A DNA stretch of 64,000 nucleotides from NCBI RefSeq assembly GCF_015694525.1, contig NZ_JADQDM010000018.1, forward strand, positions 42,112 to 106,111. Direction: 5' to 3'. The number at the start of each line of letters is the position of its first letter. Position 1 is the first letter of the stretch. The notes below the pieces were generated by a model. That model ran no database searches. It was given only the letters and a program-made list of their open reading frames with translations, and was not told the DNA's origin. This document shows positions 17,215 to 27,156 of the stretch, piece by piece. The stretch is from Hymenobacter ruricola. GTDB lineage: Bacteria > Bacteroidota > Bacteroidia > Cytophagales > Hymenobacteraceae. The position numbers and the translations under genes are program-made.

Positions 17215-19656
17215 ATGCGTAGCCACTTTCTTGCTGCTTTCTCCGTTCTTCGCCCAGCCCGGAGCGCCGGGCTGGCCCTGGCGCTAAGCCTGGCTGGCCC
17301 CGCTGCCCAGGCCCAGTTCCAGGGCTTCACCCCTACCGACTCGTTGAGCCCGGCCGGCCGGCTGGCGCGCTACGAGCAGCGCACGCCCCACGAAAAACTC
17401 TACCTGCACCTCGACCGGCCGGTGTACCTGAGCGGCGAAACCATGTGGTTTAAGGTGTACGCTGTGGACGGCACCGCCGCCCGCCCCCTCACGCTGAGCA
17501 GTGTGGCTTACGTTGAGGTGCTCGATGCTCAGCACCAGCCGGTGCTGCAAGGCAAAGTGGCCTTGCGCAACGCCACCGGGCAGGGCTCGTTCGTGCTGCC
17601 CTCGGGGCTGGGGGCCGGCACCTACACCGTGCGGGCCTACACCAGCTGGATGAAGAATTTCGGGCCCGATTTCTTTTTCCACGCCGCCGTTACCGTCATC
17701 AACCCGGCCGTGGCCTCGGGGGCCCTCAGCCAGGACTCCGCCTCCTACGAGGCCCAGTTTTTCCCCGAAGGCGGCAACCTGGTGCGCGGCCTGACGAGCA
17801 CGGTGGCGGTGAAAGTAACCGACAAAGCCGGCAAGGGCATCGCCGGGGCGCAGGGCAAAGTACTGAACCCCAGCGGCGCCGTGGTGGCCACTTTCCAGAC
17901 GCAACGCCTGGGGCTGGGCACGTTCACACTCACGCCCACGGCCGGGCCGGGCGCTTACACAGCCGAAGTAGCGCTGGGCAAAAAGCTGAAAATCAGTCGC
18001 AAGCTGCCTCGCGTATTTGAGCAAGGCTACGTGCTGCACCTCGACGACACCGGCCCCGACCAACTGGCCGTGACCGTGAGCGCCACCACGACCCTGCCCG
18101 AAACCGTGTTTCTGCTGGGCCACTCGCGCCAGCAGGCGGCCGTGGCCCTATCGGCCCAGCTCGTGAACGGCCGGGCCCAGTTTGTCGTCAGCAAAGCGCA
18201 GTTGCTGGAAGGGGTTTCGCACCTCACTTTGTTCAACGGCGCCCAGCAGCCCGTGTGCGAGCGGTTGTATTTCCAACGCCCCACGCACGCCCTGGCCGTG
18301 GCGGTGCAGCCCGACAAGGCCCAGTACACCACCCGCGACAAAGTGCTCCTGCAGGTGAGCGGCGCCGACCAGCAAACGCCCGTCGCCGCGAATCTGTCGA
18401 TGGCGGTGTACCGGCTCGACTCGCTGACCACGACTCAGGCCACTGCCATCGACCGCTACCTGTGGTTGACCTCCGACCTCAAAGGCGCCGTGGAAAACCC
18501 AGATTATTACTTCACGGCCACCGGCCCCGAAGCCGCCGCCGCCGCCGACAACCTCATGCTGACCCAGGGCTGGAGCCGCTTCCGCTGGGAAAACGTGCTG
18601 GCCCCCGCCCCGCCGCCATTCGAGTTCATGCCCGAGCCCAACGGCCTAGTGGTGCAGGCGCAGTTGCTGCAGGCGGGCACCGGCAGGCCGCGCGTGGGCA
18701 CACTCACCTACCTGGCCTCCCCGAGCCGCATCACGCGGCTGAGCACCTCGCTGAGTGACGCCAAAGGCCGCGTAAAATTTGAGGTGCCCTACCTGACCGG
18801 GCCACGCGACATCATGCTGCAAACCGATGCCCAACAGGACACCACCTGCCAAATCACAGTGCTTAACCCGTTTTCGGAACGCTATGCCGAAGCCGTGAGG
18901 CCACCGTTTGGCCTGAGTGCGCGCTTCCAGCACGACTACGCGAAGCGGTACCTGCAGGCCCAGGTACAGAACGTGTTTTCGGGCCGGTACCGCAACCGCT
19001 ACGCGGCGGAACGGGTGGACAGCACGTCGTTTTTTGGCCGGCCCGACGAACTGTATTACCTCGACAAGTACACCCGCTTCAAGGTGATGGAGGAGGTGCT
19101 GCGCGAATACGTGCCCGGCGTGCTGGTGCGCATTCAGAAAGGCGGCTACCGCCTGATGGTGGCCGACAAGATAAACCAAACAGTACTCTCGGCAGCTCCC
19201 ATGGTGCTCCTGGATGGTGTGCCCGTGTTCAACATCAACCACATCATGGCTATAAACCCGCTGAAAATTCAGCGTCTGGAAGTCATGGACAGCCGCTATT
19301 TCCACGGCCTCGCGCTATACAATGGCCTCGTGAGCTTCACCACCTACAAGGGCGACTTGGAGGGCTTCGCGCTCGACGCCCGCGTGCTGGTGCAGCAGTA
19401 CGAGGGCGTGCAGCGGCAGCGCGAATTCTACGCGCCCCGCTACGAAACCGACCAGGAGAAAACCAGCCGCCTGCCCGACCTGCGCAACCTGCTGTACTGG
19501 AACCCCGAAATCTCGACCACGGGCGCGGAAGCCAGGAAACTGGAGTTCTACACCGGCGACCAGGCCGGCCGCTACCTTGTAGTGACGCAGGGCCTGAGCA
19601 GCACGGGCCTGGCGGGCAGCAGCCGCGTGGTGCTGGAAGTGAAGCCGGCGCTGTAG
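17215..19656 (+). CDS. MG2/plug-like secreted protein of the receptor cassette
   Basis: An 813-aa exported protein with a signal peptide (cleavage near AAQAQ). It contains the segment HEKLYLHLDRPVYLSGETMW that marks the N-terminal macroglobulin (MG2-like) beta-domain of a large Bacteroidota family. Several beta-sandwich repeats follow, and a C-terminal part resembling a TonB plug (GVLVRIQKGGYRLMVADKIN, then VPVFNINHIMAINPLKIQRLEV). It is 19 bp behind the DUF4249 gene, completing a three-gene cassette. The cassette probably forms an outer-membrane import or surface-processing complex. Substrate not deducible. Confidence 0.85.
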   Translation: MRSHFLAAFSVLRPARSAGLALALSLAGPAAQAQFQGFTPTDSLSPAGRLARYEQRTPHEKLYLHLDRPVYLSGETMWFKVYAVDGTAARPLTLSSVAYVEVLDAQHQPVLQGKVALRNATGQGSFVLPSGLGAGTYTVRAYTSWMKNFGPDFFFHAAVTVINPAVASGALSQDSASYEAQFFPEGGNLVRGLTSTVAVKVTDKAGKGIAGAQGKVLNPSGAVVATFQTQRLGLGTFTLTPTAGPGAYTAEVALGKKLKISRKLPRVFEQGYVLHLDDTGPDQLAVTVSATTTLPETVFLLGHSRQQAAVALSAQLVNGRAQFVVSKAQLLEGVSHLTLFNGAQQPVCERLYFQRPTHALAVAVQPDKAQYTTRDKVLLQVSGADQQTPVAANLSMAVYRLDSLTTTQATAIDRYLWLTSDLKGAVENPDYYFTATGPEAAAAADNLMLTQGWSRFRWENVLAPAPPPFEFMPEPNGLVVQAQLLQAGTGRPRVGTLTYLASPSRITRLSTSLSDAKGRVKFEVPYLTGPRDIMLQTDAQQDTTCQITVLNPFSERYAEAVRPPFGLSARFQHDYAKRYLQAQVQNVFSGRYRNRYAAERVDSTSFFGRPDELYYLDKYTRFKVMEEVLREYVPGVLVRIQKGGYRLMVADKINQTVLSAAPMVLLDGVPVFNINHIMAINPLKIQRLEVMDSRYFHGLALYNGLVSFTTYKGDLEGFALDARVLVQQYEGVQRQREFYAPRYETDQEKTSRLPDLRNLLYWNPEISTTGAEARKLEFYTGDQAGRYLVVTQGLSSTGLAGSSRVVLEVKPAL

Positions 19657-19676
19657 AGACGTAGTTCGACCTGTAT

Positions 19677-22241
19677 TTACTCGACAGCTACCCGCCGGAT
19701 AACTACGCCTGCCGTGCACTCTACGCGCAGCACATAGACGCCGGTAGGCAGTGTTGCCGTGTTTAGGGTTGTTTCGGTCCGAATGACCGGCTGCCTCAGC
19801 ACGACCCGGCCAAGGGCATCAAGCAATGCAAGGGTGCGCGGCTGGTCAGCCATGTTGAGGCGGACGTGTAGAACATCGCGCGCCGGTACGGGCCATACGG
19901 CCGGTGGCACCCGGGACTGTTTAGAGGCCACGGCCAGCACGTTGGCGTCAATAAAGCGAGCTAAGCCATTGGTTGGCAAGCTGCTTACGTTGGCGAAACT
20001 GCCGGCCATCAAAACGGCTCCATTGGGCTGAATCAGGATGGTATTGACTCTATACCCGGGCCCGTTGAACGCTTGGTAGCTCGGGTCGGTGCTGCCCGAT
20101 GGCAACAGCCGCATGGTGGCGGGTGCCGAAACAATGGCGGGAAATGGGAGTATGCCGGCCAGCAGCCGCTGATTGGGCTGTACCTGCATTGTGGTAACGG
20201 ATTGGTTGTTAAGTGTGACGTTGAACGCCGCATCCACCTGGCCCGTGACTTCTAATCTCCCGAGGTAGAATGCCGTAGCTGCGTTAACAGTAGCCTCCTG
20301 GTACTGGTACACAATTCTTCCCTGCCCGTCTTGCGCAAGTAGCGTCGCCGTAGGGCGTTGCGGGGTATAAAGCACTGCCGCAAAAGAATTATCGAGCGCA
20401 CCCGTTGGCAGCCACCGCCACAGGGTTGCATTTGGCGCGTTCAGATAGCCGCTGGCCAGGATTTTGCCATCGGGCTGCAGTTGCACGGCTTGGGCACCAT
20501 AGCCACTGGGGTGAAAGTTGGAATCAAGCTGGCCGTTGTCCAGCAGGCGTACCAGGCCTTGATAGGCATTGCCGCCGCTCTGGCCCCAGGCAATTCCGTA
20601 GCTTCTGATAAGCGCTTTACCATCCGTTTGCACCAGTACCTGAGCCACGTCCGGATAAGAAGAAGGGAAAGCTGAGAGAGAGGGCTGGTAGGTGACATCA
20701 AGTTGCCCGGACGGTAGCAGGCGGGCTAAAGTAGGGCGTCGCCCACCTCCAACATTTGTGAAATCGCCCGCCACCAACAGCTTCCCATCGGCCTGCAACG
20801 CCAGTGTCGTCACCCGGGCTTCGGGCGGGGCGGCCGTCACGCAGTACAGCGAATCCGGAATTCCGTTTGCTTGCAGCCGCGCCAGTCCTCCCGAGACAGC
20901 CAAGCCATTTATCTCCGTGAAATCGCCCCCGACCAGAATTTTACCATCTGGCTGCAATGCCATCGCATTCACTGCGCCGACTGTTTGCAGCAGCACGGCT
21001 GGCAGCGCGTTGTTGCGTTGGCCAGTTGGCGTAAGCAAGGCTAGCGGCGTAGGGGCAGTAGTTGTTCCGCCATAGCGCAGTGTTAAGCCCGTGACCAGTA
21101 GCTCGCCCGTTGCGAGCATGTGAACCCAATTCGGACTATAACTAGCGGCCCCTCCGTTATTAAATGTCGCGTCTAACAGCCCGCCGGGAGTAAAAGCCAC
21201 CAGTGCTCCCGTCGTCGTGTTTCCTATAGTGGCGACGCGCGATTTCACAATAATGCGACCGGTGCCGGGCTGCACTTGCACGAGCGGAGCCCCCGCCACC
21301 CAGTCGTCATCGAAAGTATCGAACGCCCCTAAGTAGTTGTACAATATGGCATCAAGCCTACCAGTAGTGGGCAACAGACGCGTCAGATGCCCATACGAGT
21401 CTACCACCAGTATTTTACCATCGGCCAATACGGTTAATCCGAATACTTTTCCAAGGCCGGCTACGAGCCCCGTTTGGAAGGTACTGTCTATTCTCCCAGT
21501 GGTCAGTAATCGCACCACATTGGAATAGCCCTGTGGCATTTGGGGCAAACGGCCATCAAGTCGTCCGCCAACCAGAATTTTGCCATCGGCCTGCAACGCC
21601 ATGCAAAAGCCCGCTTGGTTAGGCTGGGTACCAACAGTAATAGGGGCAAAATATGGCGCGGCCGCCCGGAAAGCCGTATCCAACGTTCCATCGGGGTTGA
21701 GCCGTACAATTACGGTGGTGCTTAATCCGTTGAATTGAGTGAATGCCCCACACATCAGCAGTTTGCCATTGGGCTGCTCCAGCATATGCAAAACGAATGC
21801 ATTGGGACCGGCTCCAGCGTTGAACGACGCATCGGGCGTCCCGTCCGCATTGAGCAACAGCAACGCTTGACGGCTCACTGCACCGGATTGCAGCGTCAAC
21901 CCATTGCCCCCCGCCACCAGAATTTTGCCGTTGGCCAGCAACAGAAACTGGCGAACATAACCCGTCAGAGCCGATATATTTTGTAGAAACACGCTATCTG
22001 GCTGGTCACTATTTGCAAGCAGGCGCACCAGGCCACAAGCGGGAGCTTGCTGATGCGCAACCCGCACGAAGTTGCCTAGTACCAGGCGCTTGCCGTCGGG
22101 TTGCTGCACCACCTGACGCGCACCAGCCACTTTATAAATTTGAGCCACCCGAAAAGACGGGTCCAGTTGCTGGGCTGCCAGCAGGCGTGGCAGCCACAGC
22201 AGGGCAGCCACCGAGATGGAGATGCGTAGTGAAAGGGGCAT
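19677..22241 (-). CDS. delta-60 repeat beta-propeller protein with T9SS sorting domain
   Basis: An 854-aa secreted protein: signal peptide (AALLWLPRLLAAQQ), then about ten or more delta-60 repeats of roughly 50-60 residues with the pattern QPDGKILVGG...RLxxxGxxD. A C-terminal type IX secretion sorting domain of about 80 residues follows (PVPARDVLHV ... LPTGVYVLRV). It is therefore likely exported across the outer membrane and cell-surface bound or released. Function is unknown; such proteins may bind or display. Convergent with the MG2-like gene, with only 20 bp between them. Confidence 0.9.
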   Translation of the reverse strand: MPLSLRISISVAALLWLPRLLAAQQLDPSFRVAQIYKVAGARQVVQQPDGKRLVLGNFVRVAHQQAPACGLVRLLANSDQPDSVFLQNISALTGYVRQFLLLANGKILVAGGNGLTLQSGAVSRQALLLLNADGTPDASFNAGAGPNAFVLHMLEQPNGKLLMCGAFTQFNGLSTTVIVRLNPDGTLDTAFRAAAPYFAPITVGTQPNQAGFCMALQADGKILVGGRLDGRLPQMPQGYSNVVRLLTTGRIDSTFQTGLVAGLGKVFGLTVLADGKILVVDSYGHLTRLLPTTGRLDAILYNYLGAFDTFDDDWVAGAPLVQVQPGTGRIIVKSRVATIGNTTTGALVAFTPGGLLDATFNNGGAASYSPNWVHMLATGELLVTGLTLRYGGTTTAPTPLALLTPTGQRNNALPAVLLQTVGAVNAMALQPDGKILVGGDFTEINGLAVSGGLARLQANGIPDSLYCVTAAPPEARVTTLALQADGKLLVAGDFTNVGGGRRPTLARLLPSGQLDVTYQPSLSAFPSSYPDVAQVLVQTDGKALIRSYGIAWGQSGGNAYQGLVRLLDNGQLDSNFHPSGYGAQAVQLQPDGKILASGYLNAPNATLWRWLPTGALDNSFAAVLYTPQRPTATLLAQDGQGRIVYQYQEATVNAATAFYLGRLEVTGQVDAAFNVTLNNQSVTTMQVQPNQRLLAGILPFPAIVSAPATMRLLPSGSTDPSYQAFNGPGYRVNTILIQPNGAVLMAGSFANVSSLPTNGLARFIDANVLAVASKQSRVPPAVWPVPARDVLHVRLNMADQPRTLALLDALGRVVLRQPVIRTETTLNTATLPTGVYVLRVECTAGVVIRRVAVE

Positions 22242-22342
22242 ACGAACCGAATTGAGAGAAAAACCCGTTTGTAATCAGCAAGGTACATGATGTTGCCAGT
22301 TGTCCAGCTACCGCCTACCCGCCGGCTCCGTACTTTCGTCTT

Positions 22343-25240
22343 ATGACCGATACCGCCGCTCCCGCTCCCAAAAAGCTTTTCCTGCTCGACGCCTTTGCCC
22401 TGATTTACCGCTCGCACTTCGCCTTCAGCAAAAACCCGCGCATCAACTCCAAGGGCATGAACACCGGCGCCGTGCTCGGCTTCACCAACACGCTGGTGGA
22501 AGTGCTGCAAAAGGAAAAGCCCACGCACATCGGCGTGTGCTTTGACGCGGCCAAGAAGACCTTTCGCCACGAGCAGTTTGCCGAGTACAAGGCCCAGCGC
22601 CAGGCCATGCCCGAGGACATCGGCGTGGCCATTCCCTACATCAAGAAAATCATCCAGGGCTTCCACATTCCCATCCTGATGATGGACGGCTTCGAAGCCG
22701 ACGACGTGATTGGCACGCTGGCGCAAAAGGCCGAAAAGGAGGGTTTCGAGGTGTTTATGATGACCCCCGATAAGGACTACTGCCAACTGGTGACGGAACA
22801 CATCAAAATCTACCGCCCCGCCTTCATGGGCAACGCGGCCGAAATTCTGGACGTGGACCACGTGCTGGCCCGCTTCGAGATTGAGCGCGTGGAGCAGGTG
22901 ATTGACATTCTGGGCCTGCAGGGCGACGCCAGCGACAACATTCCCGGCATCCCCGGCATCGGCGAAAAGACGGCCAAGGCCCTGATAAAGCAATACGGCT
23001 CGGTGGAGAACCTGATTGCCAACTCCGACCAGCTCAAAGGCAAGCAGCAGGAAAACGTGCGCAACTTTGCCGAGCAGGGCCTGATGAGCAAGGAGCTGGC
23101 CACCATCCATGTGAACGTGCCGCTGGAATTTGAGCCCGACAAGCTGGTGCTGGATGCGCCCGACGAAACCGTGCTGCGCGATTTGTTCGACGAGCTGGAG
23201 TTTCGCCAACTCTCGGCCCGCATTCTGAGCGGCGGCCCCGAGCGCACGCCGGCCCGCGTGGCCACGCCCGGCTCCAAGCCTACCCGCCAGCCGCGCGTGG
23301 CAGCCGGCCAAGCGTCTCTTTTCGGCAACCCCGGCGATGAGGCCGTGGCCATTGGCGCCGAGGAAGGCGGTGAGCCGTTCTCTGGCGGCCGTTTCGGCGC
23401 GCCCGCCGGCCCGCGCAAGCGCCTGGAAGACGTGCCCTACCACTACCACCTCATCGACACGCCGGAGCTGCGGCAGTCGCTGCTCCGCTTCCTGCTGCAG
23501 CAAACCGAAGTGAGCTTCGACACCGAAACCACCGGGCTGGACATCATGACGGCGCGGCTGGTGGGCCTGAGCTTCTGCTGGCTGCCGGGCGAGGCCTACT
23601 ACGTGCCCGTGCCGACGGAGGACCCGGCCGCCGTGCAGGCCATCGTGGAGGAGTTCTGCCCGTTTTTCGAGGCCGAAAACATCCTGAAAATCGGCCAGAA
23701 CGTGAAGTACGACCTCACCATTCTGCGCCACTACAACGTGGAAGTGAGCGGCCCGCTGTTCGACACCATGCTGGCCCACTACCTTATCGAGCCCGACATG
23801 CGCCACAACATGGACGTGCTGGCCGAAACCTACCTGCACTACACGCCCGTGAGCATTCTGGAGCTCATCGGGCCCAAGGGCAAGAAGCAGATTACCATGG
23901 CCGATGTGCCGCCCGCCCAAGTGAAAGACTACGCCTGCGAAGACGCCGACGTGACCCTGCAGCTCAAGCACGTCTTCGAGCCCATGCTGAAGGACCTGGG
24001 CCTGCTGGGCTTGCTGAACGACGTGGAAAACCCGCTGGTGCCGGTGCTCAGCAGCATCGAGTACGAGGGCGTGCGCATCGATTCCAACGCCATGAACGAG
24101 TACTCGGCCGAGCTGCAGGGCTACATCACGGAGCTGGAAGGCCAGATTTTCCGCGAGGCCGGGCAGGAGTTCAACATCGGCTCGCCGAAGCAGTTGGGCG
24201 AGGTGCTGTTCGACAAAATGGACATCGGCAAGGGCAAGATGAAAAAAACCAAAACCGGCCAGTACGCCACCGGCGAGGAAGTGCTGAGCCAGCTCGCCGC
24301 CGACAACCCCATTGCCGCCCTCATCCTCGAATACCGCCAGCTCACCAAGCTGCGCAGCACCTACGTGGAGGCCCTGCCCCAGCTCGTGAACAAGGCCGAC
24401 GGCCGCGTGCACACCAACTTCAACCAGGCCGTGGCCGCCACCGGCCGCTTGTCCTCCACCAACCCCAACCTCCAAAACATCCCCATTCGCACGGAAAAGG
24501 GCCGCGAAATCCGCAAAGCCTTCGTGCCGCGCGACGAAAACCACGTGCTGCTGGCCGCCGACTACTCGCAGGTGGAGCTGCGCATCATGGCCGACTTCTC
24601 GGGCGACAAAACCATGATTGAGGCCTTCCGCCAGGGCCTCGACGTGCACACCAGCACGGCCAGCAAGGTCTTCAAGGTGCCCATGGACGCCGTGGACGCC
24701 GAGATGCGCCGCAAGGCCAAAACCGTCAATTTTGGCATCATCTACGGGATTTCGGCCTTCGGGCTGGCCCAGCGCATCGGCATCAGCCGCAAGGAAGCCA
24801 CTGACATCATCGAGACCTACTTCCAGGAATTTCCATCGGTGAAGCAGTTCATGGACGAGAGCATCAACCGGGCCCGCGAGCTGGAATACGCCGAAACGCT
24901 GCTCAAGCGGCGGCGCTACCTGCGCGACATCAACTCGCGCAACGCCACGCTGCGCGGCTACACCGAGCGCAACGCCATCAACGCCCCCATCCAGGGCACG
25001 GCCGCCGACATCATCAAGATGGCCATGATTAACATCTACCACTGGCTGCGCGAGGAGAAGCTCCAGACCCGCATGATTCTGCAGGTGCACGACGAACTCG
25101 TCTTCGACGCCGTGAAGTCGGAAGTCGAATACATCACCCCCAAAATCAAGGAGCTGATGACGACGGCGCTGCTGCTGCCCCACGGCGTGCCGCTGGAAGT
25201 GGAAGTGGGCACCGGCCACAATTGGCTGCAAGCCCACTAA
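22343..25240 (+). CDS. polA: DNA polymerase I
   Basis: A 965-aa family-A polymerase with all three domains. The 5' nuclease (about 1-300) has the acidic FEADDVIGT segment. The 3'-5' exonuclease (about 360-560) is intact, with DTETTGLD starting at D393 and YACEDADVTLQL later. The polymerase domain carries motif A LLAADYSQVELR (D740), motif B RRKAKTVNFGIIYG and motif C QVHDELVFD (D917). It fills gaps after RNA-primer removal and in repair. An accessory gene pair lies directly downstream, and a degraded second copy of the last 270 bp of this gene sits beyond it. Confidence 0.98.
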   Translation: MTDTAAPAPKKLFLLDAFALIYRSHFAFSKNPRINSKGMNTGAVLGFTNTLVEVLQKEKPTHIGVCFDAAKKTFRHEQFAEYKAQRQAMPEDIGVAIPYIKKIIQGFHIPILMMDGFEADDVIGTLAQKAEKEGFEVFMMTPDKDYCQLVTEHIKIYRPAFMGNAAEILDVDHVLARFEIERVEQVIDILGLQGDASDNIPGIPGIGEKTAKALIKQYGSVENLIANSDQLKGKQQENVRNFAEQGLMSKELATIHVNVPLEFEPDKLVLDAPDETVLRDLFDELEFRQLSARILSGGPERTPARVATPGSKPTRQPRVAAGQASLFGNPGDEAVAIGAEEGGEPFSGGRFGAPAGPRKRLEDVPYHYHLIDTPELRQSLLRFLLQQTEVSFDTETTGLDIMTARLVGLSFCWLPGEAYYVPVPTEDPAAVQAIVEEFCPFFEAENILKIGQNVKYDLTILRHYNVEVSGPLFDTMLAHYLIEPDMRHNMDVLAETYLHYTPVSILELIGPKGKKQITMADVPPAQVKDYACEDADVTLQLKHVFEPMLKDLGLLGLLNDVENPLVPVLSSIEYEGVRIDSNAMNEYSAELQGYITELEGQIFREAGQEFNIGSPKQLGEVLFDKMDIGKGKMKKTKTGQYATGEEVLSQLAADNPIAALILEYRQLTKLRSTYVEALPQLVNKADGRVHTNFNQAVAATGRLSSTNPNLQNIPIRTEKGREIRKAFVPRDENHVLLAADYSQVELRIMADFSGDKTMIEAFRQGLDVHTSTASKVFKVPMDAVDAEMRRKAKTVNFGIIYGISAFGLAQRIGISRKEATDIIETYFQEFPSVKQFMDESINRARELEYAETLLKRRRYLRDINSRNATLRGYTERNAINAPIQGTAADIIKMAMINIYHWLREEKLQTRMILQVHDELVFDAVKSEVEYITPKIKELMTTALLLPHGVPLEVEVGTGHNWLQAH

Positions 25241-25281
25241 CATCAGAATTTTTCTGAAGTTTTCTGGATTTGGTCGACCTT

Positions 25282-25314
25282 TGAGCCGCTTCCCGCCCAA
25301 CCGGGGAGCGGCTC
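25282..25314 (+). terminator. hairpin after polA
   Basis: The arms GAGCCGCTTCCCG and CGGGGAGCGGCTC pair over 13 positions with one G-T wobble and a 7-nt loop. It ends 4 bp before the ATG of the AAA ATPase gene and lacks a long T-tract, so it may terminate polA transcription or form a structure in the leader of the next gene. Confidence 0.5.
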
Positions 25315-25318
25315 TGCT

Positions 25319-26455
25319 ATGTTAATGGAATCCTTTGAAGTCGACAACTTCCGCAGCCTGAAGCACTTGAAACTGGAGAAGCTAGCGCGGGTGAATTTGC
25401 TGGTGGGGAAGAATAATTCGGGTAAGACGAGTGTGCTAGAAGGACTGTTTGTGATTGCAAATATTCGCAACCCATACTGGGTCCAAAATATTGAATCAAC
25501 TCGTAACCTTAGTGCTGACAGGTCAGATTTCAGGCACTTATTCTATGGTTTCGACACTAGTAAATCTATTGCCTTATCAGGCACTTATTGTGGAGAAATA
25601 ATAGAAGCTCAAGTGCCTATTGCAACTCTAAGCGCCGCTTTATCACTAGTCGACAGACATACATTGCTACCTAGAGAATTGGTTTACTATGAACGTCAAC
25701 CTAACACTCCTAAAAACCCTCACGCACCAGATTCCTTGCTTGTAATCCTGCAAACACCCGAAGTTGATATTCCTATCGGCTTCGAGCTTAGGCGTTCATT
25801 CAAACAGGAATACATGGAACTATATCCTAGAGACAACAAAAGTAGAGCATATTTAGAGCAAGGTCCAGCTTTTATTGCAGGGCCTAGAAACTTAGCAAAG
25901 CTTCTAACTACCAGAAGTAACTTGTATTGGCTGAATGATGAATTGGAAGGATTAAAAGTTAATAAGGAAGAGAACCAACTGTTAGAAGTCTTACGCTCTC
26001 TTGATAAGAGAATTCAGAGAATAGAGTTGAGTCCAAGCGGTCAAATCTATCTTGATTTGGGGCAAGACTTCCGCACTCTTTTACCTCTTAATTTGATGGG
26101 AGAGGGTATTCAGCGTTTATTATCAATCATATCAGCTATTGCAAGCAATGCTGGTGGTATTGTGTTGATTGATGAGTTAGACAATGGTCTACACTATTCT
26201 GCTCTTCGGGTGCTTTGGAAAGGCATTTTACATGCTGCACTAGAATACAATGTGCAAATAATTGCTACCACGCACAGCGCCGAAGCGCTGCGCCACCTCA
26301 CTTGGGTGCTGGATGAGGAAGAAAATGCCGGCTACCGCGACGATGTAGCTGCCTACACGCTCATCCGGGCCGAGGACGACACCGTGCGCAGCTACCGCCA
26401 CGACTACGAGCAACTTGAGTATGCCATTGAACACGGCATCGAGGTGCGTAATTAA
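25319..26455 (+). CDS. AAA15/OLD-like ATPase, probable defence component
   Basis: A 378-aa ABC/SMC-type ATPase of the AAA15-OLD group. Walker A is GKNNSGKT at residues 30-37 after the RecF-like FRSLKHLKLEKLARVNLLVG. The signature region is NLMGEGIQRLL, Walker B is VLIDELDNGLH (D285, E286), and the switch histidine lies in ATTHSAEAL. There is no fused TOPRIM nuclease; that activity is supplied by the next gene, 12 bp downstream. The middle of the gene (about 25480-26270) is clearly AT-rich while its 3' end is GC-rich, suggesting a chimeric or recently acquired gene. Such ATPase/TOPRIM pairs often protect against phages; here that is inferred. Confidence 0.85.
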   Translation: MLMESFEVDNFRSLKHLKLEKLARVNLLVGKNNSGKTSVLEGLFVIANIRNPYWVQNIESTRNLSADRSDFRHLFYGFDTSKSIALSGTYCGEIIEAQVPIATLSAALSLVDRHTLLPRELVYYERQPNTPKNPHAPDSLLVILQTPEVDIPIGFELRRSFKQEYMELYPRDNKSRAYLEQGPAFIAGPRNLAKLLTTRSNLYWLNDELEGLKVNKEENQLLEVLRSLDKRIQRIELSPSGQIYLDLGQDFRTLLPLNLMGEGIQRLLSIISAIASNAGGIVLIDELDNGLHYSALRVLWKGILHAALEYNVQIIATTHSAEALRHLTWVLDEEENAGYRDDVAAYTLIRAEDDTVRSYRHDYEQLEYAIEHGIEVRN

Positions 26456-26467
26456 TTCGGGGATAAC

Positions 26468-27145
26468 ATGGCAACCCGGCAGTTCAACATTTACGTGGAA
26501 GGCACCGACGACCACGACCTGGTTTTGGTGCTCGTGCAGCAACTGCGGGCCACCAGACCGCACCCGACCATCAAAAATACCCGCGAGGGGCAGATGGTGA
26601 CAACTTACCTGATAGCCGATGCGACCGGCGACACGCTGTTAATTTCCAGCATTGGCGGATGGAAAAACCTGGGCAGTAAGCAGTCGTTTCCGCTTCGGCA
26701 AGCCCACGACTCAGGCGGCAAAACGCTCATCGTATTCGATGCCGATGAAGCGCCCGCCCAGCGGGCCGCCACCTTGCGGGCACAGATTGTGGCCGACGAA
26801 CCGGCCCCGGCCCTGTTTCTTTTCCCCGGTCCTGACCAACCCAGCGAACTGGAAGACCTGCTCCTGCAACTGGTGCAGCCCGCGCACCAACCCGTGATGC
26901 TTTGCTACGACGGCTACGAGCACTGCTTACAACAATTGGTTGACAACGGGCAGGACTATTACAACACACCATCCAAAAAGCGGCGCATCTACGACTATGT
27001 GAACGTGATGCCATTGGAAGGCGCTGAATGGGAAAGGCACCACAAAAAAGGAGGCCAGAAGATTTTCGAGAACGCAAACCTGTGGGACCTAAATGCGCAA
27101 GCCATTCAACCGTTGCGCGATTTTCTTGACCGTGAACTCCCATAG
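26468..27145 (+). CDS. DUF3226-type TOPRIM-like protein, partner of the ATPase
   Basis: A 225-aa protein with TOPRIM-like acidic motifs: YVEGTDDHDL near the N-terminus (E12, D15), then VFDADEAP (around residue 94) for the DxD element, and a conserved ELEDLLLQL. It ends with LWDLNAQAIQPLRDFL, the typical tail of the DUF3226 group. It follows the AAA ATPase by 12 bp. Split ATPase + TOPRIM pairs resemble AriA/AriB of PARIS and OLD nucleases, so it may act as an effector nuclease released or activated by the ATPase. Domain assignment fair, function inferred. Confidence 0.75.
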   Translation: MATRQFNIYVEGTDDHDLVLVLVQQLRATRPHPTIKNTREGQMVTTYLIADATGDTLLISSIGGWKNLGSKQSFPLRQAHDSGGKTLIVFDADEAPAQRAATLRAQIVADEPAPALFLFPGPDQPSELEDLLLQLVQPAHQPVMLCYDGYEHCLQQLVDNGQDYYNTPSKKRRIYDYVNVMPLEGAEWERHHKKGGQKIFENANLWDLNAQAIQPLRDFLDRELP

Positions 27146-27156
27146 CCCCTTGCCAG

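Noticed and set aside
19677..22241. Repeated phrases in this gene as a DNA repeat array or CRISPR
   Set aside because: The repeats are degenerate at DNA level and correspond to delta-60 protein repeats of about 50-60 residues; no constant-length repeats with unique spacers. No CRISPR array seen anywhere in the window.
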